A stretch of 64,000 nt of DNA from Actinomadura atramentaria DSM 43919 (GTDB lineage Bacteria > Actinomycetota > Actinomycetes > Streptosporangiales > Streptosporangiaceae). This document shows positions 33,815-43,091 of this stretch, one piece after another. The DNA is taken from positions 1-64,000 of the forward strand of contig NZ_KB907224.1 of NCBI RefSeq assembly GCF_000381885.1, given 5' to 3'. The position numbers and the translations under genes are program-made. The notes under the pieces are model-generated. The model ran no database searches, was not told the DNA's origin, and saw only the letters and a list, made by a program, of their open reading frames with translations. The first letter of the stretch is position 1; each line of letters begins with the position of its first letter.

Positions 33815-34746
33815 CGGTCCGCCTCCTTGGTTCCGGGCGCGAGGGCGCGCACGAGGTCGAGCAGCCGCGTCCGGCCGGGTTCGTCGCGCAGGTAGAAGTG
33901 GCCGCCGGGCAGCATGTGCAGGTCGGCGCCGCGCGCGGTGTGCCGGTCCCAGGCGCGCAGCAGGTCGGCGGGCATCGCGTCGTCCGCTCCGCCGACGACG
34001 GTGATCGGCACGTCGATCGGGTCGCCGGGCGCGTGCTCGTACTCCTCGAAGATCTGGAAGTCGGCGCGGTAGGCGGGCAGGACGAGCGCGAGCAGGTCGG
34101 GGTCCTCGCGCAGCGTCGGGGGCAGGCCGCCGTAGCGCTGCTCGACGGCGTCCAGCAGGTCGTCGTCGCCCATCCGGTGCAGCGGGTCGCGTTCGACGCG
34201 GAAGTGCGGCGGCGGCGTCGCGGACACGACGAGCCGTTCGGGGAGCGGGCGGCCGCTCGCCTGGAGCGCGCGGATCGTCTCGAACGCCACCCAGCCGCCG
34301 AGGCTGTGCCCGAACAGGACGTACGGGCCGGTGAACTCGACGTCCTCCACGACGGCGGCGACGAGGGCGGCCATGTCGGTGAACGGCGGTTCCTCCAGGC
34401 GCGCGCCCCGGCCGGGGAGTTGCAGGCCGAGGACCTCGACGTCGGTGAGCGCGTCCGACCAGCGGACGAACTCGCCGGGCGAGCCGCCGCTGTGCGGGAA
34501 GCAGTACAGCCGCAGCGCCGCGTCGCCGCGCCGTCGGCGGCGCACGAGCCAGCGCGACGCGCCGGGCGAGCGGCCCCGGCGGACGCTGCGGGGCCGCATG
34601 TCGGTCCACACGCGGGCGACGTGGTCGAGGCAGTCCCGCCGCGACCCCTGGAACCCGGTCGGCGTCCAGCCGGGCGCGGCGGCGCGCCCGGCCGGCCACA
34701 GGCCGTACTCGGCCTCGTCGTTGGTCACCACGTCGTACACGGTCAT
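33811..34746 (-). CDS. MbtH-like domain fused to a type II thioesterase
   Basis: A 311-residue fusion. Residues 1-55 are an MbtH-like protein (YDVVTNDEAEYGLWPAG, GWTPTGFQG, CLDHVARVWTDMRP), which binds and activates adenylation domains. After a short Arg-rich linker comes an alpha/beta-hydrolase type II thioesterase: YCFPHSGGSPGEF, nucleophile GHSLGGWVAFE, Asp in VVGGADDAMP and His in LPGGHFYLRD. MbtH and TEII are normally separate. The ATG overlaps the NRPS-PKS stop (ATGA 34743-34746). It probably assists that A domain and edits stalled carrier proteins, or releases product since no TE domain exists elsewhere. Confidence 0.9.
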   Translation of the reverse strand: MTVYDVVTNDEAEYGLWPAGRAAAPGWTPTGFQGSRRDCLDHVARVWTDMRPRSVRRGRSPGASRWLVRRRRRGDAALRLYCFPHSGGSPGEFVRWSDALTDVEVLGLQLPGRGARLEEPPFTDMAALVAAVVEDVEFTGPYVLFGHSLGGWVAFETIRALQASGRPLPERLVVSATPPPHFRVERDPLHRMGDDDLLDAVEQRYGGLPPTLREDPDLLALVLPAYRADFQIFEEYEHAPGDPIDVPITVVGGADDAMPADLLRAWDRHTARGADLHMLPGGHFYLRDEPGRTRLLDLVRALAPGTKEADR

Positions 34747-37700
34747 CGGGTCTCCTCCTGGGCGCGGCCGGTGACGAGGTCGGCGAGGCGGGCGGGGGTC
34801 GGCGCGCCGTAGATCTCGCGGGCGGTGACCTCGACGCCGCGGTCGGCGCGGATCCAGGCGGCGAGCCGGGTCGCGATCAGCGAGTCCCCGCCGAGTTCGA
34901 AGAAGTCGTCGTGGCGGTCGACGGTGTCGAGGCCGAGGATGACGGCGAAGCCCTCGGCCATGCGGGCGGCGTCGGTGCTCCGCGGCTCCGGCGCGGACGC
35001 GGGCGCGGGCGGCGGGGCGGGCTCGTCGGCGTCGGACGTCTCCAGCGAGAAGCGCCTGCGCTGGAACGGGTAGAGCGGCAGCTTGACCCGGCGGCGCCGC
35101 TCGCCCTCGTGGACGCGCGCCCAGTCGACGGGAATCCCCTCGGCCCACAGCCGTCCGAGGGCCGTGAGCGCGGTGTCGAGCGCGGACGCGTCGTCGGCCG
35201 GGTGCGGGAGGCTCTGCGCGATGACGCGCGACGCGGGCCGCTCGGGATGCTGCCGGGCGAGCGTGGCCAGGGTGCGGCCGGGGCCGACCTCCAGCAGGAC
35301 GGCGTCGGGCTCGGCGAACAGCCGGGACAGCGCGGCGGAGAACCGCACGGGGTCGCGCATGTGGCCCGACCAGTACGCGGGGTCGGTCAGCTCGGCGGGC
35401 GCGGCCCAGTCCCCCGTCCGGTCGGACAGGAACCGGACGGCGGGTTCGCGCAGCGGGACGGCGCGGACGGCGGCCTCGAACTCGTCCCTGATCCGGTCGA
35501 CCAGCGGCGAGTGCCCGGCGGTGGCGATGCGCAGCGGCTTGGAGTCGACGCCCCGGGCCGTCAGCTCCTCGTGGAAGCGCGCGACGTCGGCGGCGGCGCC
35601 GGTGACGGTCGTCCGGCCGGGGCCGTTGACGGCGGCGACGGACAGGGCGGGCGGCAGCAGCGGCGCGACCTCGTCCTCCGAGAGCTGCACCGCGAGCATC
35701 GTCCCGGTGGGCAGCGACTCCAGCAGCCGCCCCCGCTCCACGACCAGCGGCACCGCGTCGTCCAGGTCGATGATCCCCGCGACGCACGCGGCGGCGTACG
35801 CGCCGAGGCTGTGCCCGGTGACGGCGGCGGGCGTGATGCCCCACGCCGTCCACAGCCGGGCGAGTGCGTACTCGACGGCGAACACGGCGGGCTGGCCGAC
35901 CGAGATCCGCTCCAGCGTCCGTTCCGCGTCGGCGGCGCGCTCCGGCGGCGGGAACAGGATCTCCCGCAGGTCGAGCCCGAGGCCCGGCAGGGCCAGGTCG
36001 GCGCAGCGGTCGAACCGGCGGCGGAACTCCGGCTCCTGCTCGTACAGCTCGCGGGCCATGCCGACGTGCTGGCCGCCCTGCCCGGGGAACATGAACACCA
36101 CCGGCCACTCGCCCGTCCGGCCGGACGGGGCCGGGCGCGGCGCGGTGAGCGCGCGGGCCGCGGCCGCCGCGTCGCCCGCGACCGCGAACGCCCGGTAGGG
36201 GTGCGCGGGCCGCCCGTCCTGGAGCGTCCAGGCGATGTCGGCGAGCGACCCCGAGGGCCGCGCCGACACCGCCGCCGCCAGCGACGACGACAGCTCCGCC
36301 AGCGCCTCGGGACTGCGGGCGCTCACCACCAGGAGCTGGCTGCCGCGCCCGGTGTCGGCGGGCGGCTGGACGGGCGGCTGCTCCAGGATCGCGTGCGCGT
36401 TGGTCCCGCCGATGCCGAGGGCGTTGACGCCCGCGCGGCGCGGCGTCCCGCCGGTCTCCCACTTGGTGAGGTCGGTGGTGACGCGGAACCGGCCGGTGTC
36501 CAGGTCGAGTTCGGGGTTGGGCCGGTCGAAGTGCAGCGTCGGCGGCAGCAGGCCGTGCTCGACGGCCAGCGCCGCCTTGATGAACGCGCTGACCCCGGCG
36601 GCCGCGTCGGTGTGCCCGATGTTGGTCTTGACCGAGCCGAGGGCGCGGCCGCCCGCGTCGGCGGCGACGGGCCCGAGCGCCTTCGTCAGCGCCCGCACCT
36701 CGATGAGGTCCCCGAGCGGGGTGCCGGTCCCGTGCGCCTCCACGAACGTGACGGTGCCGGGGTCGACGCCCGCGCGGTCCAGCGCGGCGCGGATCACCCG
36801 GACCTGGCCGTCCACGCCCGGCGCGGTGAACCCGACCTTGCCGCCGCCGTCGTTGCCGATCGCGGTCGCCAGCAGGACGGCGTGGACGTGGTCGCCGTCC
36901 GCCAGCGCGTCCTCCAGCGGGCGCAGCGCGACCAGCGCGGCGGCGCTGCCGCCCACGGCGCCGCGCGCGTCGGCGTCGAAGGCGCGCAGCCGCCCGTCCG
37001 CGGAGATGATGCCGCCCGGCGTGTAGCCGCCGCGCGGCGGCGGGACGTGGACGGTCGCGCCGCCCGCCAGGGCCATGTCGCACTCGCCGTCCAGGACGGC
37101 GCGCGCGGCGAGGTGGACGGCGACCAGGGAGGTCGAGCAGGCCGTCTGCACCGACACGACGGGCCCGCGCAGGCCGAGCCGGTCGGCGGCGCGGGCGGCC
37201 AGGAAGTCGGGGCCGGTGCCGAGCCGCATCTGCCAGGCGTCCACGAAGGGGAGGCGGTCGCGGTGGGCGCGGAGCCGGGCCAGGTGCTCGGTGGTCGCTC
37301 CCCCGGCGAACAGGCCGATGGTGCCGGGGAAGCGGGCGGGGTCGTGGCCCGCGTCTTCCAGGGCGTGGTAGGCGCATTCGAGGAAGACCCGGTGCTGCGG
37401 GTCCATGATCAGGGCCTCGCTGGGCGGGCAGCCGAAGAAGGCGGCGTCGAAGCGGTCGGCGTCGTCCAGGACGCCGTGGACGTCCAGGTGCCCGTCGCCC
37501 TCGGCGAGGACGCGGATCGAGTCCACGCCGCCGCACAGGTTCGCCCAGAACTCCGCGACGCTCGGCGCGCCCGGGAACCGCCCGGCCATGCCCACGACGG
37601 CCAGCGCCCGCGAGTCGCCGCGCGGCCGCGACGCCGGGACGGGCGCGGGCGCGGGGGCGTCGCGGGGTTCGAGCCGGTCGGACAGGCTCCGGATCGTCGG

Positions 37701-39389
37701 CGCCTCGAACAGCGCGACGAGCGGCAGGTCGTGCCCCAGGTCCTCGGTGAGCGTCCGGTGGACCTCGACCAGCAGCAGCGAGTGGCCGCCGAGGTCGAAG
37801 AACGAGTCGTCGATGCCGACGCGCTCCAGGTGCAGCAGCTCGGCCCACAGCGCGCAGAGCCGCCGTTCGAGGCCGGTGCGGGGCGGGGTGTGCGCGGCCG
37901 ACGCGGCGGGGCGGCGCGCGTCGGGCTCGGGGAGCCGGGCGCGGTCCACCTTGCCGTTGGCGTTGAGCGGCAGCGCGTCCAGCGCGACGAAGTAGGCGGG
38001 GATGAGCGCGCGCGGCAGCCGCTCCGCCAGGTACGCGCGGAGTTCGCCGACGTCGTCCGGGCCTCCCACGACGTAGGCGACCAGGTGGGTCTCGTCGTCG
38101 CCGGGACGGGTGTAGGGCGCGACGTGCGCGACGGTCACGGCCGGGTGCGCCGTGAGGACGACGGCGATCTCGCCGGGCTCCACCCGGTTCCCGCGGATCT
38201 TGACCTGGTCGTCCACGCGGCCCAGGAACTCGATCTCGCCGTCCGGGCGCCGCCGCCCGAGGTCGCCGCTGCGGTACATGCGCGCGCCGGGGCGGCCGGA
38301 GAACGGGTCGGGCGGGAACCGGTCGACGGTCTGCGCGGGGTCGGCGAGGTAGCCGCGCGCGACGCCCGTCCCGCCGATGTAGATCTCCCCGGGCTCCCCG
38401 TCGGGGACGGGTCGCAAGTCCTCGTCCAGGATGTGGACGGCGGCGATCGACAGCGGCGCGCCGATCGACGGCGGCCCGTCGCCCGCCGCCGCGACCGGCC
38501 CCGACGTCGCGATGATCGTCGTCTCGGTCGGGCCGTAGTTGTTGACGACCTGGAACGGGAGCCCGGCGGGCGGCCGGAACTTCAGGCGCTCGCCGCCCGT
38601 CAGCAGCGTCCGCAGCGCGGTGTCCGCCGGCCACGGCAGGGTGAGCAGCCGTTCGGCGAGGGCGGTGGTGAGGAACAGGACGGTGATCCGCTCGGCCACC
38701 AGCCAGTCCCGCAGCGCGCGCGGGTCGAGCAGGGTGTCCTCGTCGGCGGCGTGCAGGCAGGCCCCCGCGGCGAGGGTCGGCCAGATGTCCCAGGCGGACG
38801 CGTCGAAGCCGGGCGAGGCGATCAGCGCGACGCGGTCGGCGGGGCCGAGGCCGAACGCGTCGGCGTCCCAGCGCGCGAAGCGGGCCAGGGAGCCGTGTTC
38901 GAGCAGGACGCCCTTGGGGGCGCCGGTGGAGCCGGAGGTGAAGACGATCATCGCGACGTCGCGGTCGCGGGTCCGGTCGGGCGGGGCGGCGACCGGATCG
39001 GCGGGCACCTCGTCGAGTAGGACGGGCCGCAGTCCGCGCGCGGCCAGGCCGTCCGCTAACTCCGCGGTCGTGACGACCAGCGCGGCGCCCGCGCGGGTCA
39101 TGGCCTGGGCCGTGCGCTCGACGGGGTGGCGGGGGTCCGCCGGGGCGTAGGCCGCGCCCGTCTTCAGGATCGCGGCCTCGGCGACGACCAGGTCCGCGCC
39201 GCGCGGCAGCAGGACGCCCACCACGCCGCCGGGCGCGGCGCCGCGCCCGGCGAGGAGGGCGGCGGCCCGGTCGGAGCGCGCGTCGAGTTCGCCGTAGGTG
39301 AGCGTCCGGGCGCCGTGCCGCACGGCGGGCGAGTCGGGACTCGCCGCCGCGCGGGCCGCCAGGAGCCGGTGAACCGCCGTCCATGCCAT
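34743..39389 (-). CDS. Hybrid NRPS-PKS, A-PCP-KS-AT-PCP
   Basis: A 1548-residue megasynthase. A domain 1-490 (TSGSTGAPKG, NNYGPTE, GRVDDQVKIRG, Lys480); PCP1 Ser537 (FFDLGGHSL); KS about 590-1010 with Cys751, His886 and His926; AT about 1090-1390 with Ser1194 in GHSLGAY; PCP2 Ser1503 (FFELGGDSL). There is no C, KR or TE domain. By hand alignment with GrsA the A-pocket reads D-A-W-F-L-G-N-I-I-K, near the Leu code, so a branched aliphatic amino acid is activated and extended once by a malonyl-type unit. AT specificity is unclear (AGHS at the usual HAFH/YASH position). In matlystatin logic this makes the ketone end from Ile/Leu/Val. Confidence 0.93.
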   Translation of the reverse strand: MAWTAVHRLLAARAAASPDSPAVRHGARTLTYGELDARSDRAAALLAGRGAAPGGVVGVLLPRGADLVVAEAAILKTGAAYAPADPRHPVERTAQAMTRAGAALVVTTAELADGLAARGLRPVLLDEVPADPVAAPPDRTRDRDVAMIVFTSGSTGAPKGVLLEHGSLARFARWDADAFGLGPADRVALIASPGFDASAWDIWPTLAAGACLHAADEDTLLDPRALRDWLVAERITVLFLTTALAERLLTLPWPADTALRTLLTGGERLKFRPPAGLPFQVVNNYGPTETTIIATSGPVAAAGDGPPSIGAPLSIAAVHILDEDLRPVPDGEPGEIYIGGTGVARGYLADPAQTVDRFPPDPFSGRPGARMYRSGDLGRRRPDGEIEFLGRVDDQVKIRGNRVEPGEIAVVLTAHPAVTVAHVAPYTRPGDDETHLVAYVVGGPDDVGELRAYLAERLPRALIPAYFVALDALPLNANGKVDRARLPEPDARRPAASAAHTPPRTGLERRLCALWAELLHLERVGIDDSFFDLGGHSLLLVEVHRTLTEDLGHDLPLVALFEAPTIRSLSDRLEPRDAPAPAPVPASRPRGDSRALAVVGMAGRFPGAPSVAEFWANLCGGVDSIRVLAEGDGHLDVHGVLDDADRFDAAFFGCPPSEALIMDPQHRVFLECAYHALEDAGHDPARFPGTIGLFAGGATTEHLARLRAHRDRLPFVDAWQMRLGTGPDFLAARAADRLGLRGPVVSVQTACSTSLVAVHLAARAVLDGECDMALAGGATVHVPPPRGGYTPGGIISADGRLRAFDADARGAVGGSAAALVALRPLEDALADGDHVHAVLLATAIGNDGGGKVGFTAPGVDGQVRVIRAALDRAGVDPGTVTFVEAHGTGTPLGDLIEVRALTKALGPVAADAGGRALGSVKTNIGHTDAAAGVSAFIKAALAVEHGLLPPTLHFDRPNPELDLDTGRFRVTTDLTKWETGGTPRRAGVNALGIGGTNAHAILEQPPVQPPADTGRGSQLLVVSARSPEALAELSSSLAAAVSARPSGSLADIAWTLQDGRPAHPYRAFAVAGDAAAAARALTAPRPAPSGRTGEWPVVFMFPGQGGQHVGMARELYEQEPEFRRRFDRCADLALPGLGLDLREILFPPPERAADAERTLERISVGQPAVFAVEYALARLWTAWGITPAAVTGHSLGAYAAACVAGIIDLDDAVPLVVERGRLLESLPTGTMLAVQLSEDEVAPLLPPALSVAAVNGPGRTTVTGAAADVARFHEELTARGVDSKPLRIATAGHSPLVDRIRDEFEAAVRAVPLREPAVRFLSDRTGDWAAPAELTDPAYWSGHMRDPVRFSAALSRLFAEPDAVLLEVGPGRTLATLARQHPERPASRVIAQSLPHPADDASALDTALTALGRLWAEGIPVDWARVHEGERRRRVKLPLYPFQRRRFSLETSDADEPAPPPAPASAPEPRSTDAARMAEGFAVILGLDTVDRHDDFFELGGDSLIATRLAAWIRADRGVEVTAREIYGAPTPARLADLVTGRAQEETR

Positions 39390-39434
39390 GCTGTCGCCTT
39401 CCGATCGTGGTGTGGGGGTCGCCGCCCCGGCGGG

Positions 39435-41045
39435 TCAGCCGTCGCGGTTCGGCGTGTCGGCGCCCGTGTCGGCGCCCGTGTCCGCGCCCGCGTCGACCGC
39501 GACCTTGGGCGGCTCGGGGGCCTCGGCGTCCGGCCCGTCCGCGGCGGACCGCCGCGGCAGGAGCGCGAACGCGATGACGCCGGTCGCCGCGCTGACGGCG
39601 AACGCGGTGAAGAACGCCAGGTGCAGGCCGTGCGCGAACGCGCCGGCGACGAGGTCGTGCAGCCGGTCGGCCGCGACGCCGGGCACGCGCAGCGGGCGGC
39701 TGGCGGTGGCGTCGTCGACGGCCCGGTCGAGCGCGTGCCCGGTGACGGACTCGCCGCGGAGCCGGTCGCGCAGGTCGCCGGTGAACCCGGTGGCCTGCAC
39801 GGTGCCGAGCACCGCGATGCCGAGCACGGTCCCCAGCTGCATGGAGGTCTCGACCGTGCCGGACGCCGCGCCCGCGCGCTCGGGCGGCAGCGACGTCAGC
39901 GCCTGGGTGGTGTTGGCGGGCAGCGCCAGGCCGAGGCCGACGCCGACGAGCGCGACCGCCCACCAGGACGCCCAGTAGCCGGAGTCCGCGCCGAGCGTCG
40001 ACAGCCCGAACAGCCCGACCGCGCCGAGCAGCAGGCCGCCGGTGATCAGGGACCGCGCGCCGACCTGCTTGACGAGCTTGCCGGCCAGCGGCGCGCAGAA
40101 CATCAGGCCGAGCGCGCCGGGCAGGAACCCGAACCCGGCGTCGAGCGCGTCGTGGCCGAGGACCTGCTGGATGTAGAGGGACAGGAAGTAGTACGCCGCC
40201 GACAGCGCGAAGCCGAGGACGGCGGCGACGAGGTTGCTGGCCGCGAAGACCCGGGAGGTGAACGACCGCACCGGCATCATCGGGTGCTCGGCGCGGACCT
40301 CCACGACGACGAACACCGCGAGGGCGAGCGCGCCGACGACGAACCCGGCCAGCACGCCGGGCGCGGACCAACCCTGCGCGTGGCCCTCGATGAGGCTGTA
40401 GGCGAGCGCGGTGGGCCACAGCACGCCGAGGACGAGGCCGGGGACGTCGAGGGAGCCGCCCTCGCCGGGCACGACCTTCGGCGCGGCCGCCAGGATGAGC
40501 ACGAGCAGCAGCACGCCCGCGGCGATGTTGAACCCGAAGATCAGCCGCCACCCGGACAGGTGGACGAACCAGCCGCCGAGCAGCGGCCCGAGCGCGATGG
40601 CGACGCCGCTGAGCCCGCCCCACGCCCCGAGGAGCTTGGCCTTGCGCTCGGGTTCGGGCGCGAGCCGGCTGATCATCGCCATGCTGGCCGGGACGAGCAT
40701 CGCGGCCGCCGCGCCCTGGACGGACCGGCCGACGATGAGGAGCCACACCCCGTCGGCGGCGACGCACACCACCGAGCCGAGGGTGAACAGGGCGGTGCTG
40801 GCGATCAGCCCGGTGCGGTGGCCGAGCCGGTCGCTGATGGTGCCGCCGACCATGAGCAGCCCGGCGAAGGCCAGCGTGTAGCAGTCGAAGATCCACTGCA
40901 GCCCGGACAGGGACGCGTGCAGGTCGTCGCGGATGGCGGGCATCGCCACGGCGCTGATCGACAGGTCGACCATCGCCAGGAAGGCCGCGCCGAACACGGC
41001 GACGATCGCGCCTGCTCCGTGGCGTGGGGGGCTGTTGTCGGGCAC
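39435..41045 (-). CDS. MFS drug exporter, DHA2/EmrB-QacA type (14 helices)
   Basis: A 536-residue major facilitator: motif A-like GGTISDRLGHRTGLI, motif C region GVAIALGPLLGGWFV, and 14 predicted helices. The first helix carries the family's AFLAMVDLSISAVAMPAI. The C-terminal tail has three ADTG-type 12-bp repeats. GTG 41045. Lying inside the biosynthetic operon and directly after an ArsR/PadR-size regulator with its own operator, it is the likely export and self-resistance pump for the cluster's product. Confidence 0.9.
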   Translation of the reverse strand: MPDNSPPRHGAGAIVAVFGAAFLAMVDLSISAVAMPAIRDDLHASLSGLQWIFDCYTLAFAGLLMVGGTISDRLGHRTGLIASTALFTLGSVVCVAADGVWLLIVGRSVQGAAAAMLVPASMAMISRLAPEPERKAKLLGAWGGLSGVAIALGPLLGGWFVHLSGWRLIFGFNIAAGVLLLVLILAAAPKVVPGEGGSLDVPGLVLGVLWPTALAYSLIEGHAQGWSAPGVLAGFVVGALALAVFVVVEVRAEHPMMPVRSFTSRVFAASNLVAAVLGFALSAAYYFLSLYIQQVLGHDALDAGFGFLPGALGLMFCAPLAGKLVKQVGARSLITGGLLLGAVGLFGLSTLGADSGYWASWWAVALVGVGLGLALPANTTQALTSLPPERAGAASGTVETSMQLGTVLGIAVLGTVQATGFTGDLRDRLRGESVTGHALDRAVDDATASRPLRVPGVAADRLHDLVAGAFAHGLHLAFFTAFAVSAATGVIAFALLPRRSAADGPDAEAPEPPKVAVDAGADTGADTGADTPNRDG

Positions 41046-41091
41046 TGCGTGCTCCTCGGGGGGATCGGACCACCCTGTCCGGCGGGCCCGG

Positions 41092-41703
41092 TCAGGGGGG
41101 TGGGGCCGGTTCGGTGCCGGGCTCCAGCAGCGGGAACAGCCGGGAGACCACGGCGACGGGAGCGGCGTCGGCCGGACGGGCGTCGGGCCGGGACTCGCGG
41201 TGCCGGTACTGGGCGACCAGCGCCCGGATCACCCGCGCCATCCCGGCCATCTCCTCCGGGGTCAGGTACGCGACCTGGCTGAACGCCTCGTCCTGCCGCC
41301 AGCGGGCGGGCGCGGCGTCGCGGTGTTCGAGCCAGCGCCGGAAGCTCTCGTCCTCCAGGCCGCGCGCGAACAGGTCCAGGCATGCGTCGCTGACCGGGCC
41401 GGGCTCGGGCGGCGGGGCCGCCCCGGCGTCCGGTCCGCCCGCGTCCGGGGACGGCGGGGTCGCCAGCCGCCAGGGCCGCACCCGGCCGCGCCCGGCCGGG
41501 GCCTCCTCGATGAGCCCGCCCTGGGCGAGCCTGCGGAGGTGGAAGGAGTACAGGCCGCTGCTGCCGCCCAGCTCGCGGGCGGCCGTGGTGGCCGTGACGA
41601 CGCCGTCGCGGCGGAGCAGGCGCAGCAGGTCCCTGCGCACCGGGTGCCCCGCCAGTTCCTCGTTGTCGCCGTCCGGCCGCGCGTCGCTCACTTTGCAAAC
41701 CAT
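41092..41703 (-). CDS. Winged-helix transcriptional regulator (ArsR/HTH_20-like)
   Basis: A 203-residue regulator with an N-terminal winged helix (VRRDLLRLLRRDGVVTATTAARELGGSSGLYSFHLRRLAQGGLIEE) and a C-terminal ligand-type domain with DEAFSQVAYLTPEEMAGMARVI. ATG 41703 or GTG 41691 may be the start; both sit within or beside a perfect inverted repeat, so autorepression is very likely. The MFS gene follows 46 bp downstream and would be co-regulated, a usual resistance-control unit inside a cluster. Confidence 0.8.
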   Translation of the reverse strand: MVCKVSDARPDGDNEELAGHPVRRDLLRLLRRDGVVTATTAARELGGSSGLYSFHLRRLAQGGLIEEAPAGRGRVRPWRLATPPSPDAGGPDAGAAPPPEPGPVSDACLDLFARGLEDESFRRWLEHRDAAPARWRQDEAFSQVAYLTPEEMAGMARVIRALVAQYRHRESRPDARPADAAPVAVVSRLFPLLEPGTEPAPPP

Positions 41704-41716
41704 AGTGCTTGCAAAG
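41691..41716. promoter_or_regulatory. CTTTGCAA-N10-TTGCAAAG operator over the regulator start
   Basis: CTTTGCAA (41691-41698) and TTGCAAAG (41709-41716) are exact complements. The site overlaps the start codon of the winged-helix regulator, between it and the CCR gene, and implies an internal, repressible promoter for regulator plus MFS pump. Confidence 0.75.
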
Positions 41717-41743
41717 CAGGGGATCAAAGCGGCCGCCGGGCGG

Positions 41744-43087
41744 TCAGCGGCCCGCACCGAGCGGCCCTCCCACCATGAGCGGAGCGGTCCCGCGCGCCCC
41801 GACGCGCTCGCGCAGCGCGGCGTCGGCGACGCCCAGCCCGGCGCGCGGCGCGAGGCACAGGACGCCGACCTTGCCGATGTGCTCGTTGAGCTGCACGCCG
41901 CGCGCGGCCTCGGGCGCCTCGGCCAGCGGGTACACCGCCGACAGCATCGAGGCGACCTTCCCGCGCCGCACGAGCCGGTTGGTCTCCCACTGCTCCTGGA
42001 GGTTCGCGCCGTGGCTGCCGATGATCCGCTTCAGCCGCATCCACAGGTAGCGGTTGTCGAACCGGTGGTCGTAGCCGGTGCTCGACCCGCACGTCACGAC
42101 CGTCCCGCCGCGCGCGGCGACGAACACCGAGATCCCGAAGGTGGCCTGGCCGACGTGCTCGAACACGATGTTGGGGTCCTCGCCGCACTCCCGGCGGATG
42201 ATCTTTCCGAGTTTCTTGCCCGCCGACTGGACCACGTCCGGGTCCGATCCGATCCGGCCCAGCTCGCGGCGGTCGATGACCAGCTCGCAGCCCAGGTCGC
42301 GGGCGATCTCGGCCTTGCGGTCGGAGCTGACGATCCCGATCGGCGTCGCGCCGCCGTTGCGCGCGAACTGCACGGCGTAGCCGCCGAGGCCGCCCGCCGC
42401 GCCCCAGATCAGCACCAGGTCGCCCTGCTTCATGTTCGCGCCGCGGTCGCTGACGAGCATCCGGTAGGCGGTCGCCGCGCACAGCGGGTTGCAGGCGGCC
42501 TCCTCCCAGGTCAGGTGCTCGGGCTTGGCCAGGAGCTGGCTGGCGCGCACGACCGCGTAGTGGGCCAGGCCGCCGAAGTTGGTCTCGAAGCCCCAGGCGC
42601 GCTGGTCGCCGCCGAGCATCCCGTCGGCGTGGGTGGCGGGGTCCTGGTCGTCGACGTAGTTGGTCGCCACGACGACCCGGTCCCCGACCTTCCAGTTCCG
42701 CACGCCCGACCCCAGGCGCACGATGACGCCCGACGCGTCCGACCCGAGCACGTGGTGCGGCTGGTCGTGGCGGGTCGCCCAGCCGCCCTGCCGCCCGAAG
42801 GACTTCAGGAACGCGAACGTCGGCAGCGGCTCGAAGATCGCCGACCAGACGGTGTTGTAGTTCATGGCCGACGCCATGACGGCGACCAGCGCCTCGTCGG
42901 GCGCCAGCTCGGGCATCGGCACCTCGCCGACGCGCAGGGACTTGCGGACGTCCTTGTCCTCGACGCCGCGGAACATCCCCGCGTCCTGCACGCGCGTGTG
43001 CGCGGCGGTGTAGGCGTCCGGAACCGGGATGCGCTCCAGGACGTCGGCGGGCTCCCCGGCGACGACGGCCTCGGCGAGAGCGTCCAT
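41744..43087 (-). CDS. Crotonyl-CoA carboxylase/reductase homologue (enoyl-thioester reductase, MDR)
   Basis: A 447-residue NADPH-dependent reductive carboxylase converting 2-enoyl-CoA plus CO2 to alkylmalonyl-CoA. The CO2-binding residues known from Kitasatospora CCR are all present: Asn78, Phe167-Glu168 (GFETNFGGLAHY) and His359 (IIGSHGANLQE). The MDR cofactor motif WGAAGGLGGYAVQ is intact. In the cluster's logic the substrate would be 2-octenoyl-CoA, giving hexylmalonyl-CoA. It is adjacent to the C-domain gene (4 bp) and upstream of the regulator. Confidence 0.93.
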   Translation of the reverse strand: MDALAEAVVAGEPADVLERIPVPDAYTAAHTRVQDAGMFRGVEDKDVRKSLRVGEVPMPELAPDEALVAVMASAMNYNTVWSAIFEPLPTFAFLKSFGRQGGWATRHDQPHHVLGSDASGVIVRLGSGVRNWKVGDRVVVATNYVDDQDPATHADGMLGGDQRAWGFETNFGGLAHYAVVRASQLLAKPEHLTWEEAACNPLCAATAYRMLVSDRGANMKQGDLVLIWGAAGGLGGYAVQFARNGGATPIGIVSSDRKAEIARDLGCELVIDRRELGRIGSDPDVVQSAGKKLGKIIRRECGEDPNIVFEHVGQATFGISVFVAARGGTVVTCGSSTGYDHRFDNRYLWMRLKRIIGSHGANLQEQWETNRLVRRGKVASMLSAVYPLAEAPEAARGVQLNEHIGKVGVLCLAPRAGLGVADAALRERVGARGTAPLMVGGPLGAGR

Positions 43088-43091
43088 GCGA

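Noticed and set aside
34911..39020. 1369-codon plus-strand frame opposite the NRPS-PKS
   Set aside because: Antisense shadow caused by high GC; no domain motif, whereas the minus strand shows every NRPS/PKS active site.
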